A program made the position numbers and the translations under genes. The notes under the pieces are model-generated. The model was not told the DNA's origin. It ran no database searches and worked only from the letters and a program-made list of their open reading frames with translations. Source: Hydrogenophaga sp. SL48 (GTDB taxonomy: Bacteria; Pseudomonadota; Gammaproteobacteria; Burkholderiales; Burkholderiaceae_C). Taken from it: 64,000 nucleotides of DNA. This document shows positions 1-8,784 of the stretch, one piece after another. Position 1 is the stretch's first letter, and each line of letters starts with the position of its first letter. The stretch spans positions 1,302,001-1,366,000 of the forward strand of contig NZ_CP063400.1 of the NCBI RefSeq assembly GCF_021729865.1. The letters are read 5' to 3'.

Positions 1-278
1 ACTATGTCATTCAAGGGGGCAAGGTCATGGACGTGGTGTTGACGCTCAGGCAGGCGCGCTCCACCATGCGCATCGTGCGGCAGAACCTCGCCTGGGCGGC
101 CATCTACAACCTGGTCAGCGTGCCGCTGGCGCTGGTGGGCTGGATGCCCCCTTGGCTGGCGGGCCTGGGCATGGCGGCCAGTTCGTTGCTGGTGATCGCC
201 AATGCACTGCGACTGACCCGCGAGATGGGGCCTGTGTCCGCCCCCCGTTCACCGGACGCGATGGCCGCTTCCTCCTGA
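1..278 (+). CDS. ccoI: C-terminal end of a CcoI-type copper-transporting P-type ATPase (partial)
   Basis: The reading frame is already open at base 3 and runs to the stop at 278, so only about the last 91 residues are present. The tail has the usual end of heavy-metal P1B ATPases: the Q-A-R-S-T-M-R-I-V-R-Q-N-L helix, then a membrane hairpin with Y-N and P-L-A, and the closing S-S-L-L-V-I-A-N-A-L-R-L segment. The catalytic domains lie outside the window. The position just before ccoS and ccoN supports CcoI, which supplies copper for the cbb3 oxidase CuB centre. The family is clear, but the specific CcoI name rests on context. Confidence 0.85.
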   Translation, partial: YVIQGGKVMDVVLTLRQARSTMRIVRQNLAWAAIYNLVSVPLALVGWMPPWLAGLGMAASSLLVIANALRLTREMGPVSAPRSPDAMAASS

Positions 279-317
279 CCGAGGTGGGGTCCACCATATT
301 TTTTAGAGGTACTTCCT

Positions 318-455
318 GTGGACGTTTTGTATTTGCTGATTCCCGTGTCGGTGGTGCTGGTTTTCATCATCATCGGCATCTTCTGGTGGGCGCTCAACGC
401 AGGCCAGTTTGACAACATCGATCGTGAAGGCGAGCGTGTTCTGAGGGGCGATTGA
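318..455 (+). CDS. ccoS: cbb3 oxidase maturation protein CcoS
   Basis: This 45-residue protein starts at a GTG nine bases after an AGAGG ribosome site. It has one N-terminal membrane helix (about residues 5-26) ending in F-W-W-A, followed by the family signature G-Q-F-D and a charged tail. CcoS is needed to insert haem and copper into cbb3 oxidase subunits. The gene lies 39 bases after the ATPase gene, consistent with a ccoI-ccoS transcript. Its stop codon overlaps the FNR box that precedes ccoN, so the maturation genes probably form a unit separate from the oxidase genes. Confidence 0.9.
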   Translation: MDVLYLLIPVSVVLVFIIIGIFWWALNAGQFDNIDREGERVLRGD

Positions 456-465
456 CTTAAGTCAA
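452..465. promoter_or_regulatory. FNR-type box upstream of ccoN
   Basis: TTGACTTAAGTCAA is a perfect 14-base palindrome fitting the FNR family pattern TTGAY-N4-RTCAA. Its centre is about 64 bases before the ccoN ATG. A start site near base 500 would put the box at -41.5, the class II activator position. The -10 region there (GACACT) is weak. An fnr gene lies 6 kb downstream. Confidence 0.8.
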
Positions 466-522
466 GGCACCTATGAGGTTACATGTGGACACTTGCCCGG
501 TGACATTAATGAGGAGTTGTGT

Positions 523-1968
523 ATGTCCGTGACATCAAAGACCAGCCAGCCGGCGGTCTATAACGACAGTGTGGTCCGCGGGTTTGCCATCATGTCCGTG
601 ATCTACGGCGTGGTTGGCATGCTGGTGGGGGTGATCATCGCGGCCCAGTTGACCTGGCCCGAGCTCAACATGGGTATTGAATGGCTGACCTACGGCCGTC
701 TTCGCCCCTTGCACACCAACGCGGTGATTTTTGCGTTCGGTGGGTCGGTCCTGTTTGCGACCAGCTACTACGTGGTGCAGCGAACCTGCCACACCAACCT
801 GTTTTCCAACAAGCTCGCCTGGCTCACCTTCTGGGGCTGGAACGCGGTGATTGTTTCGGCGGTCATCACCTTGCCGATGGGGCTGACCCAGAGCAAAGAG
901 TACGCTGAACTGATCTGGCCGATCGACCTGCTGATCACCGTGGTCTGGGTGTCGTATGCGATCGTGTTCTTCGGCACGGTCGGCACCCGCAAGGTCAAAC
1001 ACATCTACGTGGCCAACTGGTTCTTTGGTGCCTACATCATCACCATTGCCCTGCTGCACATCTTCAACAACCTGGCCATCCCGACCAGCGCCACGCACTC
1101 TTATTCGGCCTATGCCGGTGTGCAGGACGCCATGATCCAGTGGTGGTACGGCCACAACGCCGTGGGCTTCTTCCTGACGGCGGCCTTCCTGGGCATGATG
1201 TATTACTTCATCCCCAAGCAGGCCGAGCGCCCGGTCTACTCCTACCGCCTGTCCATCGTCCACTTCTGGGCGCTGATTTTCACTTACATGTGGGCGGGTC
1301 CCCACCACCTGCACTACACCGCGCTGCCCGACTGGACGCAATCGGTTGGCATGGTGTTCTCCCTGATCCTGCTGGCCCCCAGCTGGGGCGGCATGATCAA
1401 CGGCATCATGACCCTCTCGGGTGCCTGGCACAAACTGCGTGACGACCCCATCCTGCGCTTCCTGATCGTGTCCCTGTCGTTCTACGGCATGTCCACCTTC
1501 GAAGGTCCGATGATGTCCATCAAGACCGTCAACGCCCTGTCGCACTACACCGACTGGACCGTGGGCCACGTGCACTCTGGCGCTCTGGGCTGGGTGGGAC
1601 TGGTGTCCATGGGGTCGCTGTATTACCTGATTCCACGCCTGTACGGCCAGAAGAAGATGTACTCGGTGCCTGCGATTGAAGTCCATTTCTGGGTGGCCAC
1701 CATCGGCATCGTGCTGTACATCGCAGCGATGTGGATCGCCGGTGTGATGCAGGGCCTGATGTGGCGCTCGGTCAACCCGGACGGCAGCCTGACCTACACC
1801 TTCGTTGAATCGGTCAAGGCCACCTTCCCCTTCTATGTCATCCGCCTGCTCGGTGGTCTGCTGTACCTGGGCGGCATGGTCATCATGCTGTGGAACGTGA
1901 TCATGACGACCCGCCAGGGCAGGGTGCAGGATGTGCCCGTGCTCGCCGTCAACCCGGCTCATGCCTGA
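523..1968 (+). CDS. ccoN: cbb3-type cytochrome c oxidase subunit I
   Basis: CcoN is the haem-copper catalytic subunit that reduces oxygen at low oxygen tension and pumps protons. The 481-residue product has about twelve hydrophobic segments and the expected histidine sites, including H64 in R-P-L-H-T-N, H211 in Y-G-H-N-A-V-G and the paired histidines of G-P-H-H-L-H. I chose ATG 523, which follows GAGGAG at 511-516, over an in-frame upstream codon at 493. ccoO begins 13 bases after the stop, so the two are cotranscribed. The FNR-type box at 452-465 suggests induction when oxygen falls. Confidence 0.97.
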   Translation: MSVTSKTSQPAVYNDSVVRGFAIMSVIYGVVGMLVGVIIAAQLTWPELNMGIEWLTYGRLRPLHTNAVIFAFGGSVLFATSYYVVQRTCHTNLFSNKLAWLTFWGWNAVIVSAVITLPMGLTQSKEYAELIWPIDLLITVVWVSYAIVFFGTVGTRKVKHIYVANWFFGAYIITIALLHIFNNLAIPTSATHSYSAYAGVQDAMIQWWYGHNAVGFFLTAAFLGMMYYFIPKQAERPVYSYRLSIVHFWALIFTYMWAGPHHLHYTALPDWTQSVGMVFSLILLAPSWGGMINGIMTLSGAWHKLRDDPILRFLIVSLSFYGMSTFEGPMMSIKTVNALSHYTDWTVGHVHSGALGWVGLVSMGSLYYLIPRLYGQKKMYSVPAIEVHFWVATIGIVLYIAAMWIAGVMQGLMWRSVNPDGSLTYTFVESVKATFPFYVIRLLGGLLYLGGMVIMLWNVIMTTRQGRVQDVPVLAVNPAHA

Positions 1969-1981
1969 GGAGTAAAACAAC

Positions 1982-3004
1982 ATGTCTTCACACGAAACTC
2001 CCGTCGGCCACGCCAAGATCGAGACCAACAACTTCCTGATGATCGTCTTGATCACGCTGGTGGTGGCGGTCGGTGGTCTGGTCGAAATCGTTCCTCTGTT
2101 TTTCCAGAAATCCACCACCCAGCCGATCGAGGGCCTCAAGCCCTACACCGCGCTGCAACTGGCGGGTCGCGATGTCTATGTGAGTGAGGGTTGCTACAAC
2201 TGCCACTCGCAGATGATCCGTCCCTTCCAGGCCGAGACGCTGCGTTATGGCCCGTACTCCGTGGCGGGCGAGTTTGTGTACGACCGCCCGTTCCAGTGGG
2301 GTTCCAAGCGCACGGGTCCCGATCTGCATCGCGTGGGAGGTCGCTACAGCGACGAATGGCACCGCATCCACCTGAACAATCCGCGTGATCTGGTGCCCGA
2401 GTCCAACATGCCGGCCTATCCGTTCCTGAGCGAGAAGACGGTGGACGCAGAGTCCATGCCCAAGCGCATGCAGGTGCTGCGCACGCTGGGTGCACCTTAC
2501 TCGGACGAAGAGATCGCCAAGTCGGTGGAAGACACCAAGGGCAAGACGCAGATGGAAGCGGTGATCGCGTACCTGCAGGTGCTCGGAACCGCCCGCACGG
2601 CGGCACCCGTCGCGGCCGCCACGCCACCCGCTGCGGCCACCGCACCCGTGGTCGCTGCAGCCCCCGCCGCTGGTGACGACGCTCGGGTGGTGGTGGACAA
2701 CGGCATGGTCAAGTTCTACTTTGCTTCTGGCAAGGCCGACCTGGCACAAGGCGGTGCGGATGCCCTGGCAGACGCGGCCAAGGCCGCCAAAGACGGCAAG
2801 AAGCTGACGGTGAGCGGTTTTCATGACTCGACCGGTGACCTCGCCACCAACCAGGAGCTGGCCAAGACGCGCGCTGTTGCGGTGCGTGACGCCCTCGTGG
2901 CTCTGGGCGTGGACGCTGCTCAGGTGGAACTGTTGAAGCCCACCGCGACCGAGGGCGGTGGTGCCAACCCCGAAGCCCGCCGGGTGGAAGTCAGCATTCA
3001 ATAA
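1982..3004 (+). CDS. ccoO: cbb3 oxidase subunit II (CcoO) fused to a C-terminal OmpA-like domain
   Basis: CcoO is the membrane-anchored monohaem cytochrome that passes electrons to CcoN. Residues 1-205 are a normal CcoO: a membrane anchor at about 18-42, haem motif CYNCH at 71-75 and the [13 protein letters not shown] block. The protein then continues for about 135 residues more than the usual length. An Ala/Pro/Val linker (about 205-235) leads into a domain with the OmpA/MotB peptidoglycan-binding pattern: F-A-S-G-K-A, a H-D-S-T-G loop, N-x-x-L-A-x-x-R-A and a closing A-R-R-V-E-V-S-I. The frame is continuous with no sign of sequencing error. ccoQ starts 14 bases later. Confidence 0.95.
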   Translation: MSSHETPVGHAKIETNNFLMIVLITLVVAVGGLVEIVPLFFQKSTTQPIEGLKPYTALQLAGRDVYVSEGCYNCHSQMIRPFQAETLRYGPYSVAGEFVYDRPFQWGSKRTGPDLHRVGGRYSDEWHRIHLNNPRDLVPESNMPAYPFLSEKTVDAESMPKRMQVLRTLGAPYSDEEIAKSVEDTKGKTQMEAVIAYLQVLGTARTAAPVAAATPPAAATAPVVAAAPAAGDDARVVVDNGMVKFYFASGKADLAQGGADALADAAKAAKDGKKLTVSGFHDSTGDLATNQELAKTRAVAVRDALVALGVDAAQVELLKPTATEGGGANPEARRVEVSIQ

Positions 3005-3018
3005 CGCGAGACACCATC

Positions 3019-3156
3019 ATGGACATCAACGACCTGCGCAGCATCGTGACGGTGGTCAGCCTGCTGACCTTTGTGGGCATCGTGGTCTGGGCCTGGTCCA
3101 AACGGAACCAGGCCGGTTTCGAAGAGGCGGCGCGGCTGCCCCTCCACGACGACTAA
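3019..3156 (+). CDS. ccoQ: cbb3 oxidase subunit IV (CcoQ)
   Basis: This 45-residue protein has one membrane helix (about residues 9-26, ending V-V-W-A-W-S) and a charged tail with an F-E-E-A-A motif, typical of CcoQ/FixQ. It is thought to stabilise the CcoNOP complex. It sits in the usual place between ccoO and ccoP, with short gaps on both sides. It is shorter than many ORF cut-offs but fits the family in size, topology and position. Confidence 0.9.
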   Translation: MDINDLRSIVTVVSLLTFVGIVVWAWSKRNQAGFEEAARLPLHDD

Positions 3157-3183
3157 CCCGCAGCACCCAATAAGAGAAACATC

Positions 3184-4092
3184 ATGAGCGACTTTACAAG
3201 TGAATTCTGGCATCTCTATGTGGGCGGTCTGACACTCGTCAGCATCATTGCCTGCCTGGTCCTGCTCTGGATCAGCGGCACCACCAAGGCCGCGACACAC
3301 GGCGACAACACGACCGGGCACGTCTGGGACGGTGACCTGAAAGAGATGAACAACCCGCTGCCCAAGTGGTGGGTCTACCTGTTCGTCCTGACGGTGGTGT
3401 TCGCGCTGGTCTATGGCGTGCTCTACCCGACCTTTGGCAAATTCCAGGGCGTTCTGGGCTGGACGTCACAGGGCCAGCATGCCGCCGAAGTGGCCAAAGT
3501 CGAAAAGGCCATCGCGCCCATCTACGCCAAGTTCCAGGACATGAAGCCCGAAGCACTCGCCGGCGATGCCGCCGCGATGGCCATCGGCGAACGCTTGTTC
3601 ATGAACAACTGCGCTCAGTGCCATGGTTCCGATGCACGCGGCGCGAAGGGCTTCCCCAACCTGGCCGACGGCGACTGGCTGTACGGCGGCTCGCCCGACG
3701 TGATCAAGACCACGCTCACCAACGGTCGCATCGGCGTGATGCCGCCCATGGCTGCCGCCGTGGGCACCGCTGAAGATGTGCGCGACGTGGCCAACTACGT
3801 GCTCAGCCTGTCCGGCAGCCCGCACGATGCGGTGCGCGCCTCACAAGGCAAGGGCAAGTTTGCGGCCTGCGCGGCCTGCCACGGGCAGGACGGCAAAGGC
3901 ACCCAGGCCATGGGTGCTCCCAACCTGACCGATGGCATCTGGTTGCACGGCTGGGGCGAAGACGCCATCGTGCGCGCCGTGAACAATGGCTTCACCAACC
4001 AGATGCCCGCCCAGGCCGGCAAGCTGAACGAGAGCCAGATCAATGTGCTGGCCTCCTACGTCTGGGGCATGTCCAACAAGCCCGCGAAGTGA
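3184..4092 (+). CDS. ccoP: cbb3 oxidase subunit III, dihaem cytochrome c
   Basis: CcoP accepts electrons from soluble cytochromes and passes them towards CcoO. The 302-residue product has two N-terminal membrane segments (about 12-31 and 62-82), with the conserved N-N-P-L-P-K-W-W stretch before the second. Two cytochrome c domains follow, with haem motifs CAQCH (143-147) and CAACH (229-233) and methionine ligands in V-M-P-P-M and N-Q-M-P-A. The stop is followed by a hairpin with a T-rich tail, so ccoNOQP probably forms one transcript. Confidence 0.97.
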   Translation: MSDFTSEFWHLYVGGLTLVSIIACLVLLWISGTTKAATHGDNTTGHVWDGDLKEMNNPLPKWWVYLFVLTVVFALVYGVLYPTFGKFQGVLGWTSQGQHAAEVAKVEKAIAPIYAKFQDMKPEALAGDAAAMAIGERLFMNNCAQCHGSDARGAKGFPNLADGDWLYGGSPDVIKTTLTNGRIGVMPPMAAAVGTAEDVRDVANYVLSLSGSPHDAVRASQGKGKFAACAACHGQDGKGTQAMGAPNLTDGIWLHGWGEDAIVRAVNNGFTNQMPAQAGKLNESQINVLASYVWGMSNKPAK

Positions 4093-4110
4093 TTCGCGCC
4101 TGATCGAGAA

Positions 4111-4136
4111 GGGGTCGCCGAAAGGCGGTCCCTTTT
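4111..4136 (+). terminator. Probable terminator after ccoP
   Basis: GGGGTCGCC, a GAAA loop, then GGCGGTCCC form an imperfect hairpin with a two-base internal mismatch, followed by CTTTT and a T-rich stretch. Termination is probably only partial, because ccoG starts 28 bases later on the same strand. Confidence 0.6.
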
Positions 4137-4163
4137 GGTGTTATTTACTGATATAGGCATGTT

Positions 4164-5624
4164 GTGAGCACCGCTTCTTCCGACGCCAACAAACCCATGG
4201 TTCCCGTTTCTGCTGGCAACCCCCAGGGCGGCGCCGCGGAAGATGAGGAGATGGTCTCCCTTTACGCCTCTCGGCAGAAGATCTACCCCCGATCCGTGTC
4301 GGGTCTGTTCTCCAAGTGGCGTTGGTTCACCGTCTGGATCACCCAGATCGTGTTTTATGGCCTTCCGTGGCTGGAGTGGAACGCGCGGCAGGCGGTGCTC
4401 TTTGACCTTGAAGCCCGCCGCTTTTACATTTTTGGCCTGGTGCTGTACCCGCAGGATTTCATCTACCTGACGGGGTTGCTGGTGATCTCGGCGCTGGCCC
4501 TGTTCCTTTTCACGGCCGTGGCCGGTCGCCTGTGGTGCGGCTACGCCTGCCCCCAGACGGTGTACACCGAGGTGTTCCTCTGGATCGAGAAGAAGGTCGA
4601 AGGGGATCGATCCGCCCGCATGCGGCTGGACAAAGCCGAGCTGTCTGCTCAGAAGCTGGGCAAGAAGTGGCTCAAGCACGCGTTGTGGATTCTGTTTTCG
4701 CTCTGGACGGGCTTCACCTTCGTCGGGTACTTCACGCCGATTCGCGAGCTGGCTGTGGTTTCCCTGGCCGCTTCTCTGGGGCCCTGGCAGACCTTCTGGA
4801 TCTTTTTCTATGGCTTTGCCACCTATGGCAACGCCGGCTTCATGCGCGAGCAGGTGTGCAAGTACATGTGCCCCTATGCCCGCTTCCAGAGCGCGATGTT
4901 CGACAAGGACACGATGATCGTCACCTACGACGAGAAACGGGGTGAGCCGCGGGGACCGCGTTCCAAGAAAGCCGATCCCCAGGCGCTGGGCTTGGGCGCC
5001 TGTGTCGATTGCACGCTGTGTGTGCAGGTGTGCCCGACCGGCATCGACATCCGCAAGGGCCTTCAATACGAATGCATCGGGTGCGGCGCCTGCATTGACG
5101 TGTGTGACGAGGTGATGGACAAGGTGGGCTATCCCCGCGGACTGGTCAAGTACGCGACGCAGAACGGCATGGCCAATGGCTGGACGACGGCACAGATGGT
5201 CCGTCGAGGTCTGCGCCCGCGCGTGCTTGTCTACACGGGCATCCTGATGGCCATCACGACCGCCGTGATGGTGAGTCTGTACCTGCGCACCCCGCTCAAG
5301 GTGGATGTGATCCGTGACCGGGGCACGCTGGCCCGCATGGTGGAACAAGGGCGCATCGAGAACGTGTTCAGGTTGCAGGTCATGAACGCCACCGAGTCCA
5401 CGCAGCGCTATGTGATTGGTGTCACCGGTCTGCCTGGCATCACCATCGCTTCCGAGAGCGAAGTGGAGGTGCTGCCCACCGAAGTGCGTTCTGCCGTCAT
5501 TCGGGTGCAGGTGCCTCCGGGGGCGGCATCCACCGGTTCTCATCCCATCCAATTCGATGTCCGTTCGACAGGGGATGAGGTGTCTCAGGTGAAAGAAAAA
5601 GCCGCGTTCCTGATCCCCCGGTAA
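4164..5624 (+). CDS. ccoG: CcoG/RdxA/FixG polyferredoxin, copper reduction for cbb3 assembly
   Basis: CcoG is a membrane iron-sulfur protein that reduces Cu(II) so that copper can be delivered to CcoN. The 486-residue protein has about five membrane segments. It carries a cysteine pair in W-C-G-Y-A-C-P-Q-T, a M-C-P-Y-A-R-F-Q motif and two 4Fe-4S clusters in C-V-D-C-T-L-C-V-Q-V-C-P and C-I-G-C-G-A-C-I-D-V-C. An Ig-like FixG C-terminal domain covers about 370-486. The GTG start at 4164 has no good ribosome site, and ATG 4197 is an alternative. Confidence 0.96.
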   Translation: MSTASSDANKPMVPVSAGNPQGGAAEDEEMVSLYASRQKIYPRSVSGLFSKWRWFTVWITQIVFYGLPWLEWNARQAVLFDLEARRFYIFGLVLYPQDFIYLTGLLVISALALFLFTAVAGRLWCGYACPQTVYTEVFLWIEKKVEGDRSARMRLDKAELSAQKLGKKWLKHALWILFSLWTGFTFVGYFTPIRELAVVSLAASLGPWQTFWIFFYGFATYGNAGFMREQVCKYMCPYARFQSAMFDKDTMIVTYDEKRGEPRGPRSKKADPQALGLGACVDCTLCVQVCPTGIDIRKGLQYECIGCGACIDVCDEVMDKVGYPRGLVKYATQNGMANGWTTAQMVRRGLRPRVLVYTGILMAITTAVMVSLYLRTPLKVDVIRDRGTLARMVEQGRIENVFRLQVMNATESTQRYVIGVTGLPGITIASESEVEVLPTEVRSAVIRVQVPPGAASTGSHPIQFDVRSTGDEVSQVKEKAAFLIPR

Positions 5625-5656
5625 AGTGACACCCACCTTTCCACTCCGACACCCAC

Positions 5657-5956
5657 ATGAATCCCAACAACGCCGCTCCCGCCCAGTCTTCGCTGCCCAT
5701 CCCCTGGTGGAAAGTGCCTCACATGTGGCTGGTGGTGGGCGGACCACTCGTGGTGGTGGTTGCAGCCATTGCCACGGCCATCATCGCCGTCAAGGGCGCT
5801 GATCCTGTGCTCAACAAGGCCGATTTCGAGCGAGACCTGAAAGCCGCTCATGCCCTGGACGGACAAGCCAAAGCCAAAGCGCTGGAAACCTTGCAGCCCG
5901 CGCAGCAGGCGCGCAACCACGCGGCCTCACCGCTGCCGGAGCCTGCGGCCAAATAA
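5657..5956 (+). CDS. ccoH: CcoH/FixH-like membrane protein
   Basis: This 99-residue protein has a short W-W-K-V-P-H-M-W lead and one strong membrane helix (about 23-46), then a K-G-A-D-P-V-L motif and an alanine-rich tail. CcoH/FixH proteins act in cbb3 assembly or stability. The gene lies directly between ccoG and the small membrane gene. It is shorter than rhizobial FixH, as usual in Burkholderiales. The assignment rests on topology and context more than on a catalytic motif. Confidence 0.8.
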   Translation: MNPNNAAPAQSSLPIPWWKVPHMWLVVGGPLVVVVAAIATAIIAVKGADPVLNKADFERDLKAAHALDGQAKAKALETLQPAQQARNHAASPLPEPAAK

Positions 5957-6028
5957 CAGGGGCAGGCCGAGCCGCCGACCTCAAAGACTTCTTGAACTGA
6001 CTTTCACCCCCTACGAGGAGACAAGAGC

Positions 6029-6322
6029 ATGTGGTCACAGCGCTGGATGTGGATTGCCTGGCCAGCCTTTCTGGTGGCAGCGGTTCTGGAAATGATCGTG
6101 TTTGCGATGGTGGACCCCGGTGACTTGCATTGGTTTGGCAACCCGCTGGGGCTGTCCCGGCAGGCCATCTACACCTTGGCCTTCTTTGTGTTCTGGGGAA
6201 TCACCATGGCCTCCAGCGCGCTGACCACCCTGTTGTCGATGTCACCCTTCGAGGTCAACCGATGCCCGGTGCCCGAGGCCGCGCGGCCTGAAAGCTGTGC
6301 ACAAAACCGCTCCTGTCGCTGA
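6029..6322 (+). CDS. Small membrane protein of the cco cluster, unknown function
   Basis: The 97-residue product has two clear membrane helices (about 8-28 and 45-68) rich in Trp and Phe, with a D-P-G-D-L-H-W-F loop between them and a polar, Cys- and Pro-containing tail. The ATG follows GAGGAG with good spacing. I recognise it only as a conserved neighbour of ccoGH in Burkholderiales. A role in oxidase assembly is inferred from position alone. A strong bidirectional terminator follows, so this is the last gene of the unit. Confidence 0.75.
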   Translation: MWSQRWMWIAWPAFLVAAVLEMIVFAMVDPGDLHWFGNPLGLSRQAIYTLAFFVFWGITMASSALTTLLSMSPFEVNRCPVPEAARPESCAQNRSCR

Positions 6323-6335
6323 CGGCGAAAAGCCC

Positions 6336-6377
6336 AAAAGAAAACCCCGCCGGAGCGGTCCGGCGGGGTTTTCTTTT
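6336..6377. terminator. Bidirectional intrinsic terminator between cco genes and fnr
   Basis: Two perfect 18-base arms (6336-6353 and 6360-6377) enclose a six-base loop. The arms combine an A-rich outer part with CCCCGCCGG, so each strand gives a GC stem followed by TTTTCTTTT. It serves the convergent cco and fnr transcripts. Confidence 0.95.
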
Positions 6378-6388
6378 GAACGCTGAAA

Positions 6389-7108
6389 TCAGCGGCAGGT
6401 CTGTGGATTCACGATCAGCTTGAGTGCTTCGGTGTCCTTGATGTGCACGTAGCGTTGCTTGACTTCAATGATGCCTTCCTCGACAAACTTCGAGAACGTG
6501 CGGCTGACCGTTTCCAGCTTCATGCCCAGGTAGCTGCCGATCTCTTCGCGCGTCATGCGCAGCACCAGCTCGGATTGCGAGAAGCCTCGGGCATGCAGGC
6601 GCTGCACCAGGTTGAGCAGGAACGCCGCCAGGCGTTCCTCGGCGCGCATGCTGCCCAGCAGCAGCATCACGCTGTGGTCTCGCACGATTTCGCGGCTCAT
6701 GATCTTGTGCACATGGTGCTGCAGGGTGGTGAACTCCCGAGAAAGCTCTTCAACCTGATCGAACGGCATGATGCAGACCTCGGCGTCCTCCAGGGCGATG
6801 GCGTCACACGAGTGGCGGTCGCTCACGATGCCATCCAGGCCGATGATTTCGCCCGTCATCTGGAAGCCGGTGACCTGGTCCCGGCCGTCGGCGGTGGTCA
6901 CACAGGTTTTGAAGAAACCCGAACGGACGGCATAGAGGGAGGTGAACTTGTCGCCGGTGTTGAACAAGGCCGAGCCCCGTTTGACGCGCCGACGGGCTGA
7001 AATGACGTTGTCGAGCTTGTCCATTTCGTTGGGGTTCAAGCCCATGGGCAAGCACAGCTCCCGCAAATTGCAGCTGGAACAGGCGACTTTGATGCTTTGA
7101 ATGTCCAT
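6389..7108 (-). CDS. fnr: FNR-family oxygen-sensing transcription regulator
   Basis: FNR holds an oxygen-labile 4Fe-4S cluster and activates anaerobic and microaerobic genes. The 239-residue protein has the N-terminal ligands C10, C13 and C19 in the FNR spacing C-x2-C-x5-C, plus a fourth ligand candidate, C101 in R-H-S-C-D. A cyclic-nucleotide-binding-like beta roll and dimer helix follow. The C-terminal helix-turn-helix is E-E-I-G-S-Y-L-G-M-K-L-E-T-V-S-R; its E-x2-S-R type reading helix fits TTGAT half-sites. It is the obvious regulator for the three FNR-type boxes in this window and may also regulate itself through the box at 7218. Confidence 0.96.
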   Translation of the reverse strand: MDIQSIKVACSSCNLRELCLPMGLNPNEMDKLDNVISARRRVKRGSALFNTGDKFTSLYAVRSGFFKTCVTTADGRDQVTGFQMTGEIIGLDGIVSDRHSCDAIALEDAEVCIMPFDQVEELSREFTTLQHHVHKIMSREIVRDHSVMLLLGSMRAEERLAAFLLNLVQRLHARGFSQSELVLRMTREEIGSYLGMKLETVSRTFSKFVEEGIIEVKQRYVHIKDTEALKLIVNPQTCR

Positions 7109-7217
7109 AAATATCCCGCAATTGGGCCGAAGCTTAACGCATGGGTGTCGCTGATGTCGATGTACCCATTCGTTTCGCTGGCGTCAGTCAGCAGAAACCC
7201 TTGGCTGTCATGCGCCC

Positions 7218-7231
7218 TTGATCTTGATCAA
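7218..7231. promoter_or_regulatory. FNR box upstream of hemN
   Basis: TTGATCTTGATCAA matches the E. coli FNR consensus TTGAT-N4-ATCAA exactly. Its centre at 7224.5 would be -41.5 for a start near 7266, with CACATT at 7254-7259 as a -10 element. hemN begins at 7285. The box is 110 bases upstream of fnr on the other strand, so autoregulation is possible but unproven. Confidence 0.88.
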
Positions 7232-7284
7232 GGGCGCTCGAACGCGCCTGGGGCACATTCTCCTTCTGCATTGGAGAATTGCCT

Positions 7285-8664
7285 GTGAGTCACGCCATAT
7301 CTGACGAATTGCTCAAGCGGTTCGATGTCCCTGGACCGCGCTACACCTCGTATCCGACGGCTGATCGGTTTGTGGAAGCCTTCACCGAAGCCGACTACAT
7401 CCAGGCCCTGGAGCAGCGGCGAGCGGGCTCGATGGCCTTGCCGCTGTCCCTGTACGTGCATGTGCCGTTTTGCGAATCGGTTTGTTACTACTGCGCCTGC
7501 AACAAGGTGATCACCAAGCACCACGAGCGGGCGGAGGAATATTTGCGCTACCTCTCGCGTGAGGTCGACCTGCAGGTGCAGCACTTCGGCAAGGGCCACA
7601 GCGTGTCCCAGCTGCACCTTGGTGGCGGGACGCCCACCTTCCTGTCGGATGGCGAGCTCGAAGACCTGATGGCGATGATCCGCCGCAACTTCACGCTGGT
7701 GCCGGGTGGGGAGTATTCGATCGAGGTGGATCCCCGCACGGTGACCGGCCAGCGTTTGCAGACCCTCGCACGCCTTGGGTTCAATCGCCTGAGCTTTGGC
7801 GTGCAGGACTTCGATCCTGCGGTGCAAAAAGCCGTGCACCGGGTGCAGCCCGCCGAACAGGTGTTTGAACTGGTGGAAACCGCCCGCAAGATCGGCTTCG
7901 AATCGGTGAACGTGGACCTGATCTACGGCCTGCCACTGCAAACGCCGGAATCGTTCTCCCGCACGCTGGCGCAGGTCAACCAGCTGCGCCCTGACCGCAT
8001 TGCGCTTTACGCCTACGCCCACCTGCCTTCGCGGTTCAAGCCGCAGCGCCGCATCATTGCGGCGGAACTGCCCAGCCCCGGGGACAAGCTGTCCATGCTC
8101 TCGGCCTCGCTGGATGCCATGAGCGAGGCCGGCTACGTGTATGTGGGCATGGATCATTTCGCGCTGCCCACCGATGCCTTGGCGGTGGCCAAGCGGCAGG
8201 GCCGCCTGCACCGCAATTTCCAGGGCTACAGCACACAACCCGACTGCGATCTCATCGCCCTGGGTGTGTCGGCCATCGGCCGCATCGGTGCGACCTACAG
8301 CCAGAACGCCAAGACGATCGAGGATTACTACGACGCTCTGGATCAGGGCCGGTTGCCGATCGTTCGCGGCTTGGCACTCACGCGCGACGATCTGTTGCGC
8401 AGGTCGGTCATCATGTCCTTGATGTGTCAGGGCCAGTTGCAGTACGAGCCCATCAACCTGGGGCATCTCATAGATTGCAAAAAGTACTTTGCCCGAGAAC
8501 TTGAGGTCTTGGCCAGCTTTGCCGAACAGGGACTGGTGAGCATTGACGAGTCGGGTGTGCAGGTCACTGCCACGGGCTGGTATCTGGTGCGCGCCATTGC
8601 GATGGTGTTTGACAAGAACCTTCAAGTGGATCAGGACCGCGCCCGTTTCTCCAAAATCATCTGA
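7285..8664 (+). CDS. hemN: Oxygen-independent coproporphyrinogen III oxidase
   Basis: This radical SAM enzyme converts coproporphyrinogen III to protoporphyrinogen IX without oxygen, supplying haem under microaerobic conditions. The 459-residue product has the HemN start P-R-Y-T-S-Y-P-T and the cluster motif C63-x3-C67-x2-C70 followed by A-C-N-K. The SAM-binding stretch G-G-G-T-P-T and V-D-L-I-Y-G-L-P follow. I chose GTG 7285, eight bases after GGAG, rather than TTG 7279, which is too close. The upstream FNR box and the neighbouring haem-rich oxidase genes explain its place. Confidence 0.96.
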   Translation: MSHAISDELLKRFDVPGPRYTSYPTADRFVEAFTEADYIQALEQRRAGSMALPLSLYVHVPFCESVCYYCACNKVITKHHERAEEYLRYLSREVDLQVQHFGKGHSVSQLHLGGGTPTFLSDGELEDLMAMIRRNFTLVPGGEYSIEVDPRTVTGQRLQTLARLGFNRLSFGVQDFDPAVQKAVHRVQPAEQVFELVETARKIGFESVNVDLIYGLPLQTPESFSRTLAQVNQLRPDRIALYAYAHLPSRFKPQRRIIAAELPSPGDKLSMLSASLDAMSEAGYVYVGMDHFALPTDALAVAKRQGRLHRNFQGYSTQPDCDLIALGVSAIGRIGATYSQNAKTIEDYYDALDQGRLPIVRGLALTRDDLLRRSVIMSLMCQGQLQYEPINLGHLIDCKKYFARELEVLASFAEQGLVSIDESGVQVTATGWYLVRAIAMVFDKNLQVDQDRARFSKII

Positions 8665-8784
8665 CCTGAAACGATCGTTGGCGCTGCCGCCCAGGCTCGC
8701 CGCGAGAGCGGTCAAGCGCCCCGCTTGCATGGAGCTTGTGGGGACTTCGTCCGCTCATCTTTCCCCGCCTGCTAGAGTTCCCTG

